From Aquimarina sp. MMG016 (GTDB taxonomy: Bacteria > Bacteroidota > Bacteroidia > Flavobacteriales > Flavobacteriaceae): DNA of 64,000 nt. The notes beneath the pieces are model-generated. The model was given only the letters and a program-made list of their open reading frames with translations, was not told where the DNA came from and ran no database searches. Within the stretch, counting starts at the first letter, position 1. Every line of letters begins with the position of its first letter. Of the stretch, positions 36,613-45,490 are shown one piece after another. The DNA is taken from contig NZ_JAGJEA010000014.1 in assembly GCF_018100805.1 (NCBI RefSeq), positions 62,001-126,000 on the forward strand, written 5' to 3'. Position numbers and translations under genes: made by a program.

Positions 36613-39423
36613 TTAGATCTCAAGAATATAACTCACTAAGTTATCTTCATGTGATAGATTCATTTTTTTGCGAAGTCTATAACGTTTTATTTCAACACTT
36701 CGGGTTGATATGTTGAAGAGTGGTGCGATCTCTTTGGATGATAAATTTAAGCGTAAATATGCGCATAGTTTTAGGTCATTTGAAGATAAACCCGGATGTA
36801 TTTTTTTTAATTTTTTTAAAAACTTTTTATCCACTGTATTAAACGCTTCTTTAAAAGACTCCCAATTATCATTTTCGTTTAAGTTTTTGTCGATGATATT
36901 TAGCACTGGTTCGATAATGCTTTGGTCTTGAATCTTAGTAAGTCGATTTTTTATTTGTGTTAAAAGTGCATTTTTTTTCGCAACGTCTACTGTGTAAGCA
37001 GCTAATTCTTTACTCTTATTCCTAAAATCTTGTTTTAACTGTTCGTTTTTAATTCTTATAATTTCTTTTTCGTTTTCGACCCTCGTCAATTCTATATCAC
37101 GCTGATTTTTTTCAATTAATTTTTGTTGCTTTTTTCTGTAATATCGTTTGTACATCATATGCATAAAAAATGAAAACAATATCGTAGCCAAAGCATAAAA
37201 AGCCAGCATTAGATTGGAAATATACCAAGGTTTAGCAATCTTAAAAGAATAGCTAGCAATATTACCTGAAATCTTATTCCCTATTTTGGATCTCACATTA
37301 AATGTATAATCTCCAAATGGTAGGTTCTCGAAGAATATTGTTGGATTCTCAGACCAATCGCTCCAATCATCATACATTCCTAACAACTGAAACTGATATC
37401 TTGGCTTTGTATATTTATTATATTCCGGAGCATAAAAAGATATTGTTAGATTGTTTTCTGTACTTTTAAAATCTCCTTCTAAATCTCTGTCCACCAGTTT
37501 TATTGCCGCTCTGTTCTTTTTATTACTCCCATTGATGACGTCTCCCAAATGAACCTTGAAATCTCTAATATGCCATTTACTAATGTCAATAGTTATATAT
37601 CCCGAACTAGTACCTAATAAATAGGTTTTTCCGTCCTCAAAACTCATAACACTTTCATACCCAGCAACACTTTTTCGTTCTTCCTTTGTTATAGGTATAT
37701 TGTTAATTTTTGGAGTTTTTGTGAGCGTACCCTGAGTTACAAAACTTATATTAGAATTTGTAAAAATCCATAAATTCTTATCTTCATCCAATATCAACTT
37801 ACCAGAAACATACTCATTTTCAGAATACAACGTGCTCAATAGGCTATCTTTAGTAAATCTTTTTTTGAGGTAATCATATTTAAACACACCGTTTTTTGAG
37901 GCATATGATATATTATCATTATATTTTATAAGTCCAGAGTTTGAACCTTTTATCAGGCTATCAATAGCAATTCTTTTTGTTTCATAAAAACTACTATCCA
38001 CCAATACATTAAAAATACCTTTGTATTCATGATTTACAAAAACTTCATTTCCTGCAACCTCAAAATATCGGGATGAATTATTAAAACCTTTAATTTTATT
38101 TCTTGATTGCCAACTATTGTCCTTTTTTTCCAGAACATACAATCCATCATAGTTTCCTTGTAGAAGAAGATTTGAAGTATTTTTCAACTTACTTATATTC
38201 CAAGTGCCTGCAACATTAGTTATTTTTTTTGCCTGATCGTTATCTACGATAAATGTCCCTGCATTATGACCGCAAAATAATATCTCGTCGATCTTTTTTA
38301 GACACCAAACCTGACCCTGAGTACCTTTGATAAACTTAAAATTGTCTTTGCCTTCCAGTTTTTTATAAAAAAGACCTTGATTAGTTCCAAGATATAAATT
38401 GCCGCCCTGAATAGCCGAAGCATAGACACTTCCTAAAACCCCTTTGTGATCACTATATATTTTTAATGATGAGTTTATATTAATATAACTAACACCATTG
38501 TCAAGGCCTAACCAAATATTACTGTCTATGTCCTCAAAAAGTGATAAAATAGTATTATTTAACAATCCATTATCCTGATTTATTTGATATAAAAAGTCTC
38601 CTTTTTCGCTAAGATAAATTACCCCGTGGGATATTGTTCCTAATACGAAACTTTGGTCTTTTAACTGTATTGCATTATAAACACTCACCTCTGATAATAG
38701 GTCATTTGCACTGACATCCCATTTTTTCAAAGCATCGTTTTCAAAACTATAGAAGCCAAGATCTCTGGTTAAAATCAACTGGCCTTTACTGGTGTCAAAA
38801 ACATTAACAATTTCATTATTTTTAACGATATCATCCTCTATAAACAAAATGTCCTTACCATTCTCAATTTTAAATATACCTTTATTAATAACCTGAAAAT
38901 AGATGTTTTGATTTACCTTAAAGCTTTTAGTTATCGTATTGTTTGCATCTATGATATTAACTGATTCATCTTTAGTATCATATATATAAATTCTGTTTAA
39001 AGATTGAAAAACTATCCAATCATCTATATTTATGATATTCCAAAACTCTTCATCCTCTATTAATTTGGTGTTTGTTTTTTGGGATAGAGAGGTATATTGC
39101 AAAACTCCAAAATCATCTCTTTTCCAAAATCCAAATTCCATATAGCAGCCCGTATAGACTCTGTCATCTACAACATTAACCGATCTCAGAATAGTTTCAT
39201 TTGGAGATGCATACAAATTCCACACAGCACCATTAAATTCTAATAATCCATTATTATTTGCAATGTATATTAGCTTGCCTGGAGACTGGGAAATAGCCCA
39301 ATTCTGATTTTCCGCGTTATAATCTTTGGGTGAATAGTTTTGAATAGGAGGTAACTCTTGTGCTTTGGTCAAAGCACAAAAAACAACCATAAGAAAAAGT
39401 GATATTACTTTATTGAATCCCAA
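36613..39423 (-). CDS. Membrane-spanning propeller/Y_Y_Y/LuxR-type one-component regulator (copy 1)
   Basis: A 936-residue protein that probably senses beta-glucan fragments in the periplasm and binds DNA in the cytoplasm. Signal sequence 1-21. Residues about 30-650 hold two-component-regulator propeller repeats (LFEDIDSNIWLGLDNGVSYI is one). A Y_Y_Y immunoglobulin-like domain follows at about 660-728 (PEYNKYTKPRYQFQLLG, FENLPFGDYTFNVRS). A membrane helix lies at about 735-755, then a coiled coil (about 765-830) and a C-terminal LuxR-type HTH (about 876-936, LSSKEIAPLFNISTRSVEIKRYRLRKK). It has no histidine kinase or receiver domain, unlike hybrid two-component systems. Full-length paralogue of 56467-59274. 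It probably controls the half-locus downstream; the gene itself lies after GH81 with a terminator between them. Confidence 0.87.
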   Translation of the reverse strand: MGFNKVISLFLMVVFCALTKAQELPPIQNYSPKDYNAENQNWAISQSPGKLIYIANNNGLLEFNGAVWNLYASPNETILRSVNVVDDRVYTGCYMEFGFWKRDDFGVLQYTSLSQKTNTKLIEDEEFWNIINIDDWIVFQSLNRIYIYDTKDESVNIIDANNTITKSFKVNQNIYFQVINKGIFKIENGKDILFIEDDIVKNNEIVNVFDTSKGQLILTRDLGFYSFENDALKKWDVSANDLLSEVSVYNAIQLKDQSFVLGTISHGVIYLSEKGDFLYQINQDNGLLNNTILSLFEDIDSNIWLGLDNGVSYININSSLKIYSDHKGVLGSVYASAIQGGNLYLGTNQGLFYKKLEGKDNFKFIKGTQGQVWCLKKIDEILFCGHNAGTFIVDNDQAKKITNVAGTWNISKLKNTSNLLLQGNYDGLYVLEKKDNSWQSRNKIKGFNNSSRYFEVAGNEVFVNHEYKGIFNVLVDSSFYETKRIAIDSLIKGSNSGLIKYNDNISYASKNGVFKYDYLKKRFTKDSLLSTLYSENEYVSGKLILDEDKNLWIFTNSNISFVTQGTLTKTPKINNIPITKEERKSVAGYESVMSFEDGKTYLLGTSSGYITIDISKWHIRDFKVHLGDVINGSNKKNRAAIKLVDRDLEGDFKSTENNLTISFYAPEYNKYTKPRYQFQLLGMYDDWSDWSENPTIFFENLPFGDYTFNVRSKIGNKISGNIASYSFKIAKPWYISNLMLAFYALATILFSFFMHMMYKRYYRKKQQKLIEKNQRDIELTRVENEKEIIRIKNEQLKQDFRNKSKELAAYTVDVAKKNALLTQIKNRLTKIQDQSIIEPVLNIIDKNLNENDNWESFKEAFNTVDKKFLKKLKKIHPGLSSNDLKLCAYLRLNLSSKEIAPLFNISTRSVEIKRYRLRKKMNLSHEDNLVSYILEI

Positions 39424-39544
39424 TTAACTAAAGAAATATATTACTATTACAATAATACAAATTATTAATTCAACTGAAGTTTTACCTCTAAATCTAGAAT
39501 TCGATAACACTGAACAAAATATTTCATAGCTACATAAGGCAAAA

Positions 39545-39576
39545 AAAAATCCTGAAAAACATTCTTCAGGATTTTT
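39545..39576 (-). terminator. Terminator downstream of the GH81 gene
   Basis: Perfect 12-bp inverted repeat AAAAATCCTGAA/TTCAGGATTTTT (39545-39556 and 39565-39576) with an 8-base loop. It lies 68 bp past the GH81 stop; read on the minus strand, the stem ends in a T-run. Confidence 0.85.
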
Positions 39577-39643
39577 ATTTAGTAACAGCACCTAACAAAT
39601 GGGTGACTATTAAAGATAAGTTTTAGGAATTTAATATTGACTA

Positions 39644-42600
39644 TTAATCTTTAAACACTTTGTAGATTGTTACATCCAATTCTCCATAAACCTTTATCAA
39701 ATATAATCCTTTGGATAAAGAGTTGACTGTAATATCCATCGATGACAATTTTGGGTCAACTTGTCTTGAAAGAACCAGTTTACCACTTATATCATAAACA
39801 TTAACTTTGTTAACATTATCCATATCCGACAATGTTATTCTATCTTTCATTGGGTTAGGATAAATTGATATTTTAGTATCTATGTCTTTTACTAAAGATT
39901 TAGAATCGTTGCAGTTTCCTACAATGAAATCATTTTTCACTCCCGAAGTATTATTCTCTCCTCCTTCTGGCAAGCTATATGTGTAATAGAAGTAGATTTT
40001 TTGGCCTTCAATTGCATTAATCTGAAAAGGAACTCCAGGTTTGGTATAATAACCTGGATAACCACCATTAGGATTCGTGCCATAGTATAATATCAAAATT
40101 GTATTTCCTAACCCAGGTCGCGATGGCATAAATGTTAAGGTTGGATTGGACAGATCTGCTGACACTTCAGTTGTAAAATCACCATTAGCAGCAGTTAATA
40201 CACAAGTACTTGGAGCTTCATTTACGGTAACCGTAGCTGTAGCATTCACAGGTCCGTCAGCAAGGTTTATGGAAAAAGTTCCAATATTGGTTGCATTGTA
40301 GAGCCCAGTAGAATCTATAACTCCTCCTGTAGATGACCAAACAGGTGTTGATGGATACACATTTCCATATTGATCTAATGCTGAATAAGAGAATACGATT
40401 GTCTCATTAACAAATATTGATGATGAACCAGGAGAGATTTGTAAACTTGTCAATATTGGAGGGTCATTAACTGTAATAGTTGCTGTAGCTGAAACTCCTT
40501 CAACTGAAGCCGTAATCGAAAAAACTCCGGTTTGGGATGCAGTATACAAACCATTAGTATTTATTAAACCTCCATCGGTAGACCATAATGGTGATATAGG
40601 AAAGGGGTTACCGAATTGGTCAAGCCCATTTGCTGTAAACTGTAAAGTACTTCCATTCGTAACAGATGAATTTTCAGGTGATAAAGTAATAGAACTAAGC
40701 ACAGGTGCAGGAGGAGGTCCGCAATCACCTACCTGAAAACTATGCATTTCAGCGGCAGTATTTCTTTCTCCTCCTTCCGGCACACTATATGTATAATAAA
40801 AGTACACGGTTTGACCTTGATTAGCATTTATCTGAAAAGGTACTCCAGGAGTCACAATATATCCTGGATATCCTCCACCAGGGTAGGTGCCATAATATAA
40901 AATAGCAATAGAACTACCTATATCAGGTAATCCGGGTTCAAAGGTAATTGTAGGGTTATTTGTATCTCCAGAAGCGCTATAGGTGTAATCTCCACTTATG
41001 GGGGCTCCTGTACATACTCCTATCATACTAGAGACCGTTACGGTGGCAGTAGCAGAAATGTTACCATCAGATGCCTGGATAGTAAAATTACCTGGAGCTG
41101 TGGCAGAATAAACACCTTGTCCATCAATTATTCCTCCGGTCGCTGACCAACTTACATTGGTTGACATCTCGTTTCCATTTTGATCAAAACCTTCTGCCAT
41201 AAACTGTTTTGTTTCATTAACAGAAAGAATTACATCAGAAGGAGATATTGTAATGCTAGATAACACCTGAATATTATCTGAAACGTTAATAGAAGCTGTT
41301 CCTGCTATCGAACCGCTAGTTGCCTGAACCGTAAAACTTCCTTCTGAAGATCCAGTGTATAATCCATTGATATCAATGGTTCCTCCGGTTGCCGACCAGG
41401 TTGGGGCAATCGTAAAAAGGTTTCCAAATTGATCATAACCTACTGCTGTAAACTGTAGTGTTTCATTGATCAGTATATCGTCAGAAGCCGGAGTTACCAT
41501 GATACTTGATAATACTGGTATTTGGGGTTCATTTATGGTCACATTACAGGTGCCGGAAATTTCACCAACAGAAGCTGTAATCGTACACATCCCAGCTGTA
41601 GAAGCTGTATACATCCCATTGTTTTCAATAATACCACACGAAGCACTCCAACCTGGAGAAATTGCAAACGGGTTTCCATATTGATCAATGCCTTCTGCAA
41701 GGTATTGCTGAGCATCTCCAACTATCAATGTACTGTTTAATGGAGTTACTATAATGTTAGTTAACACCTCATCTGTTGGCGGCCCTATATATTCAAAAGT
41801 CATCTTCCCTAAATTGAATCCGCCATTGCCAATAGCAACTCGTATCACCTGTTCACCAGCTACCAAGTTTACATCTTCTGTAACTACATTTTGCCATACG
41901 TTCCAATTTGACCCAGTAAATGGTACTGAAATATTGTTACTAATCTTTACACCATCACGTTCGAACCAAAATGGCCCTCCTCCATTAGTATCTCCTGAAG
42001 CATATCGTATGGCAACCCTATAACGCCCCGCATTTGCAGCATTTATAGTATACTCCATCCATTCACTTGGGCCTATCCAACCCACTGTAAAACCTTCATT
42101 ATTGGTGTTATTAGCATCTACTCCTTCGGTTGATCTAAAATTACCTTGATTAAAAGTATCATTATCAGAATACGTAATACCTTGACCATTTCCTCCTTCA
42201 AAAATGTCAAAAAGACCAGCTTCAATAGTTCCCGGAAGATTAACAGGTGTTCCTCCATACGCAATCTGAGTACCAACCTGAATAGATATTACATTAGAAA
42301 TGGCAAGATCATTCCCGACATAAGCTTTGGCAAATACTTTTGGAAAACCTGCCGAAAGAGCTCCTGTATTCAATATATAGGGGGCAGAGGTATCAGTACC
42401 TATTAATCTTTCTCCTATATAAAACTCTACTTTAGTAACACCAGCTCCGTTTACCTCAGCAATTAAATTTGTATTACCACTTACTGGGACCACTGATGCG
42501 TCCGAAGATAATGTTACTGAAACATCAATATCTCTACTAGTCGCCATACTATTTGCAGGAACCTTCAGATTATATCCATCAGAGAAATTGACCACAATTG

Positions 42601-44824
42601 GAGCATTACTATAGTTATGTGCAACATAGGTTGGTATTCCATTATTCATAAATACTGAAGCAATTGGGTAATCTGCCGTAATTTCTTCCGCTACTTGACC
42701 AAGAGAAGCCATCGTGTGTAACCAATGATATGTTTGCGCATCAGAAACGCCTACTTTAATTCCTCGATCTGGATAAGCCCTGTATAGCGATAATGCCTGT
42801 TCAGGGTTTGTAAAGGAAAGAAATTTCCAATAGGTATCATACCATAAATTTACATTGGGTGCATTGCTTAATACTTCTGTATTTTGTGTCATTTCCTGCC
42901 ATACCCTATCTACATAATCAGTTCGATGTCCGAGATACAACGAACCTCCATGAATTGGATACAATTGTATTCCATAGGAAGCCGCAACATCCTCTGTCCA
43001 CCAGGTACCATTATCATATCCACTCGCCCAAACTCTTGCAACCATTTCATAGGCGTATTCCGGTTGAAAACTGCGTTGTTCTACATCAAACCAATATTCC
43101 TGAATGGTTGATAATTCTGTAGTATATAGATAAATTCCAAGATCTCTTAACTCACTATTATTCGTTATTGTTCCCCAATGAATCAGTGCAGAGTTAAACT
43201 GCATCGATTCTGAGGTAGATTCTTGATCATTACCCAAAGGTTCAGAAGAAAAGCCATTGGCCCAGCTATGTCCGGCATAAGGACTAAAATTTCTCAGAAA
43301 AGGAAACATTGTATCTGTTCTTGAGGGATTAGCGGCATCTCTTACCAATAAATTAATCATTTCTCCCCATTGTGAAGCCCAACCTGGATTAAATTGTTCA
43401 ATAGCAGCTGCAGCGTGAATGAAATACCCCCAATGAAAATGGTGATCATTAAGATTTACATCTTGTCGATGACCAGCTGGGTACCCCAATAGAGCACTCC
43501 AATCTGAATTATAATAGAAAAGAAAAGCTACTTCTCCGCTTTCAGCAGTCAACCAGTCTTCTAATCGAGTTTTAACTGTATTCACCAAAAGATCCCTTGC
43601 CTCGATATTTCCGATTTGATCTGCTATTCTAGCAGCTTGTATCAAGCGGTTCATATCCTGACCCTGATTATATGAATCCGTCCATAGCGGTAACCCATCA
43701 TTTTTTATTTGATCAATTTTCTGAGCTAATGTACCAGGATCAAAACCATCGGTATACTTTCCAAGATCCGGTAATGTAGGCAGAATACCACTAAAGGTGT
43801 TTTCTACAATAAAACTATTGGACACCATAGTTTTTATTGTACCTCGAACCGATGGATATGTATTTCCTGTTGGCTGAGAAGAGTCAGATGCTAACCGATC
43901 CCATTGATGAGGGAGTAATCCTTGTAACACGTTAGAATTGCTCCCTTCTTTTATATCTGGAGTTACGGTAAAGGTGGTTCTCACTTTACCTGTACCTTCA
44001 TTATAGCTCCAGTCAACTGTAGTTTTATCCGGAAATACATATGCATATTGCTCATATTCCACAATAGCTGCATTTATATCAACTCCAAATGGTAAAAGCA
44101 CCATTGACCAATAGTTTTTTCCGTTTAATGTTGAAGTATAAATTCCGTTACTTCCTACCCAATTGGATCCTGTAGGAGCAAAAACTACATAATTAGAATT
44201 ATTCATATTGTTTTGAATAATCAGTTTATTTCCATCAGTAATTACTCCATTACCATTAAAATTTACAGCTACTTTGGCAGGTCCTGCCGTGTTACTTTTT
44301 TCAAAATATACAAATGGTGAACCTATATTGACAGTACTATAAAACTGATCTCCCCAATTCATCGTAACACTCCAATCTGAATGATCTGAAACCGTCGAAG
44401 ACGAAGTACTAAGACCTTCTGTACCTATAACAATGGATTCTACGCCACTCATAGGTTCACGATATTCTTTAGCCTTAGAAGCTAACGGAATAGTGTAATT
44501 GACATTGAGCCCTGTAGATAAAGATCTAAAGGATAACGGATAATTAAATGCTTTTGCTCCATGATCTGTTTTAATCATATCTGACCACCAATCATTTGTT
44601 GGAACTGGTTTTGAAGCTACTGTTCCGGAAAGCCAAGGTGTTCCCGAAGGAAAACTATTTCGCCCCGCAGCATCTACTCCCGGAAAAGTAGTTGTATAAC
44701 TACCGTTTCCAACAGGTACAATTTGACATTGAAGATCAAACGAATTAGACAACCCCAAGCAAAGAAGTGAGATTACCAACCATATTCTATTTTTCATTTT
44801 ACGTTGAGTTTTATTAGATTTCAT
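39644..44824 (-). CDS. Secreted multimodular GH81 endo-beta-1,3-glucanase with CBM6, five Big2, two CBM56-like modules and T9SS domain
   Basis: A 1726-residue enzyme for insoluble or polymeric beta-1,3-glucan (curdlan, laminarin, callose). Numbering from the ATG at 44824 (ATGs at 44854 and 44797 are alternatives), the GH81 domain spans about 40-700. D460 in NDHHFHWGYF is the catalytic acid; E535 and E539 in the NDQESTSES stretch are the nucleophile candidates, with the spacing seen in known GH81 enzymes. Next: an Ig-like domain (about 730-840), CBM6 (about 857-1012, ending FNLGKMTFEYIG), three Big2 repeats, a CBM56-like module (nt about 41020-40730), two Big2 repeats, a second CBM56-like module (nt about 40205-39910) and a YPNP-type T9SS sorting domain. 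Likely transcribed alone: 600-bp gap before it, terminator after it. Confidence 0.92.
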   Translation of the reverse strand: MKSNKTQRKMKNRIWLVISLLCLGLSNSFDLQCQIVPVGNGSYTTTFPGVDAAGRNSFPSGTPWLSGTVASKPVPTNDWWSDMIKTDHGAKAFNYPLSFRSLSTGLNVNYTIPLASKAKEYREPMSGVESIVIGTEGLSTSSSTVSDHSDWSVTMNWGDQFYSTVNIGSPFVYFEKSNTAGPAKVAVNFNGNGVITDGNKLIIQNNMNNSNYVVFAPTGSNWVGSNGIYTSTLNGKNYWSMVLLPFGVDINAAIVEYEQYAYVFPDKTTVDWSYNEGTGKVRTTFTVTPDIKEGSNSNVLQGLLPHQWDRLASDSSQPTGNTYPSVRGTIKTMVSNSFIVENTFSGILPTLPDLGKYTDGFDPGTLAQKIDQIKNDGLPLWTDSYNQGQDMNRLIQAARIADQIGNIEARDLLVNTVKTRLEDWLTAESGEVAFLFYYNSDWSALLGYPAGHRQDVNLNDHHFHWGYFIHAAAAIEQFNPGWASQWGEMINLLVRDAANPSRTDTMFPFLRNFSPYAGHSWANGFSSEPLGNDQESTSESMQFNSALIHWGTITNNSELRDLGIYLYTTELSTIQEYWFDVEQRSFQPEYAYEMVARVWASGYDNGTWWTEDVAASYGIQLYPIHGGSLYLGHRTDYVDRVWQEMTQNTEVLSNAPNVNLWYDTYWKFLSFTNPEQALSLYRAYPDRGIKVGVSDAQTYHWLHTMASLGQVAEEITADYPIASVFMNNGIPTYVAHNYSNAPIVVNFSDGYNLKVPANSMATSRDIDVSVTLSSDASVVPVSGNTNLIAEVNGAGVTKVEFYIGERLIGTDTSAPYILNTGALSAGFPKVFAKAYVGNDLAISNVISIQVGTQIAYGGTPVNLPGTIEAGLFDIFEGGNGQGITYSDNDTFNQGNFRSTEGVDANNTNNEGFTVGWIGPSEWMEYTINAANAGRYRVAIRYASGDTNGGGPFWFERDGVKISNNISVPFTGSNWNVWQNVVTEDVNLVAGEQVIRVAIGNGGFNLGKMTFEYIGPPTDEVLTNIIVTPLNSTLIVGDAQQYLAEGIDQYGNPFAISPGWSASCGIIENNGMYTASTAGMCTITASVGEISGTCNVTINEPQIPVLSSIMVTPASDDILINETLQFTAVGYDQFGNLFTIAPTWSATGGTIDINGLYTGSSEGSFTVQATSGSIAGTASINVSDNIQVLSSITISPSDVILSVNETKQFMAEGFDQNGNEMSTNVSWSATGGIIDGQGVYSATAPGNFTIQASDGNISATATVTVSSMIGVCTGAPISGDYTYSASGDTNNPTITFEPGLPDIGSSIAILYYGTYPGGGYPGYIVTPGVPFQINANQGQTVYFYYTYSVPEGGERNTAAEMHSFQVGDCGPPPAPVLSSITLSPENSSVTNGSTLQFTANGLDQFGNPFPISPLWSTDGGLINTNGLYTASQTGVFSITASVEGVSATATITVNDPPILTSLQISPGSSSIFVNETIVFSYSALDQYGNVYPSTPVWSSTGGVIDSTGLYNATNIGTFSINLADGPVNATATVTVNEAPSTCVLTAANGDFTTEVSADLSNPTLTFMPSRPGLGNTILILYYGTNPNGGYPGYYTKPGVPFQINAIEGQKIYFYYTYSLPEGGENNTSGVKNDFIVGNCNDSKSLVKDIDTKISIYPNPMKDRITLSDMDNVNKVNVYDISGKLVLSRQVDPKLSSMDITVNSLSKGLYLIKVYGELDVTIYKVFKD

Positions 44825-45490
44825 TTTTAATTTCTTATTTATATTTCCATTCATTACATATTTATATTCAGTACTCTAGATATCGCTTCCGTTATGGAAA
44901 ATCCATACAGCTCTTAATGAAATTCACCATTGCCTTTAGGGTAGGCTTAACGGAAGCCAATATCATTATCTATGAAGCATAAGGTCATAAGTAAACTAAT
45001 TTTTCACTTTCAAAATCACTATAAACATGATTTGAAAATCGATTTAAATTGTTTTCCTAATACTTTCCCAAGAGCAATACTAAAACAACCATAATAAGTC
45101 AGAGTATAGCCCAAAAAACCTTTCGTTTTGGGTCAAAAAAATGCTTGTAATATTAAGGTATCTGATCTGCATGCGAACTCATGTTTTATTCAGTTACCTG
45201 TGTAGAGCTGTATTTACTTCTCCTTGTTTTGACATCACTTCCTTATTTTGATATAAACGATTTAAAATTGTTTTGGAAACATATTTTTCATCAACATAAG
45301 AATCCCTATAATCTCGGTCAATTGCAAGGTTTAGTTACTATATAAATGACATATTAAAGGTCAATTTTTATCATTTTTTGGTTCCGGTAAAATGTATAAA
45401 CCAGTTGATCCATATTAAAATCATCCTTCCATAAACCGGAAGTATCAGAACTCCCGGAGGAAGAATGATATGGTTAAAACTTTTTTAATT
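44825..45490. other. 666-bp intergenic region between GH3 and GH81 genes
   Basis: No convincing ORF. It should hold the GH81 promoter and 5' leader. Near the GH81 end there is a long-range inverted repeat: GCTTCCGTTA (44885-44894) and TAACGGAAGC (44948-44957), extendable with one bulge to GATAT/ATATC. Further in are a small hairpin CCCAAAA/TTTTGGG (45110-45116, 45126-45132) and an AGAGTATAGC box (45101-45110) resembling the repeats next to the regulators. Close to the GH3 stop are a short CTTCC/GGAAG hairpin (45426-45442) and a distant TTCCGGT/ACCGGAA pair (45382-45388, 45435-45441). The latter could be a weak GH3 terminator. Confidence 0.4.

Noticed and set aside
39644..42000. CRISPR-like or tandem DNA repeats in the Ig-like region
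   Set aside because: The repeats are protein-level Big2 and CBM modules with diverged DNA; there are no short identical repeats with spacers.
41466..42406. Several plus-strand ORFs of 70-90 codons opposite the GH81 gene
   Set aside because: They mirror the repetitive Big2/CBM coding sequence in other frames and carry no recognisable domain.
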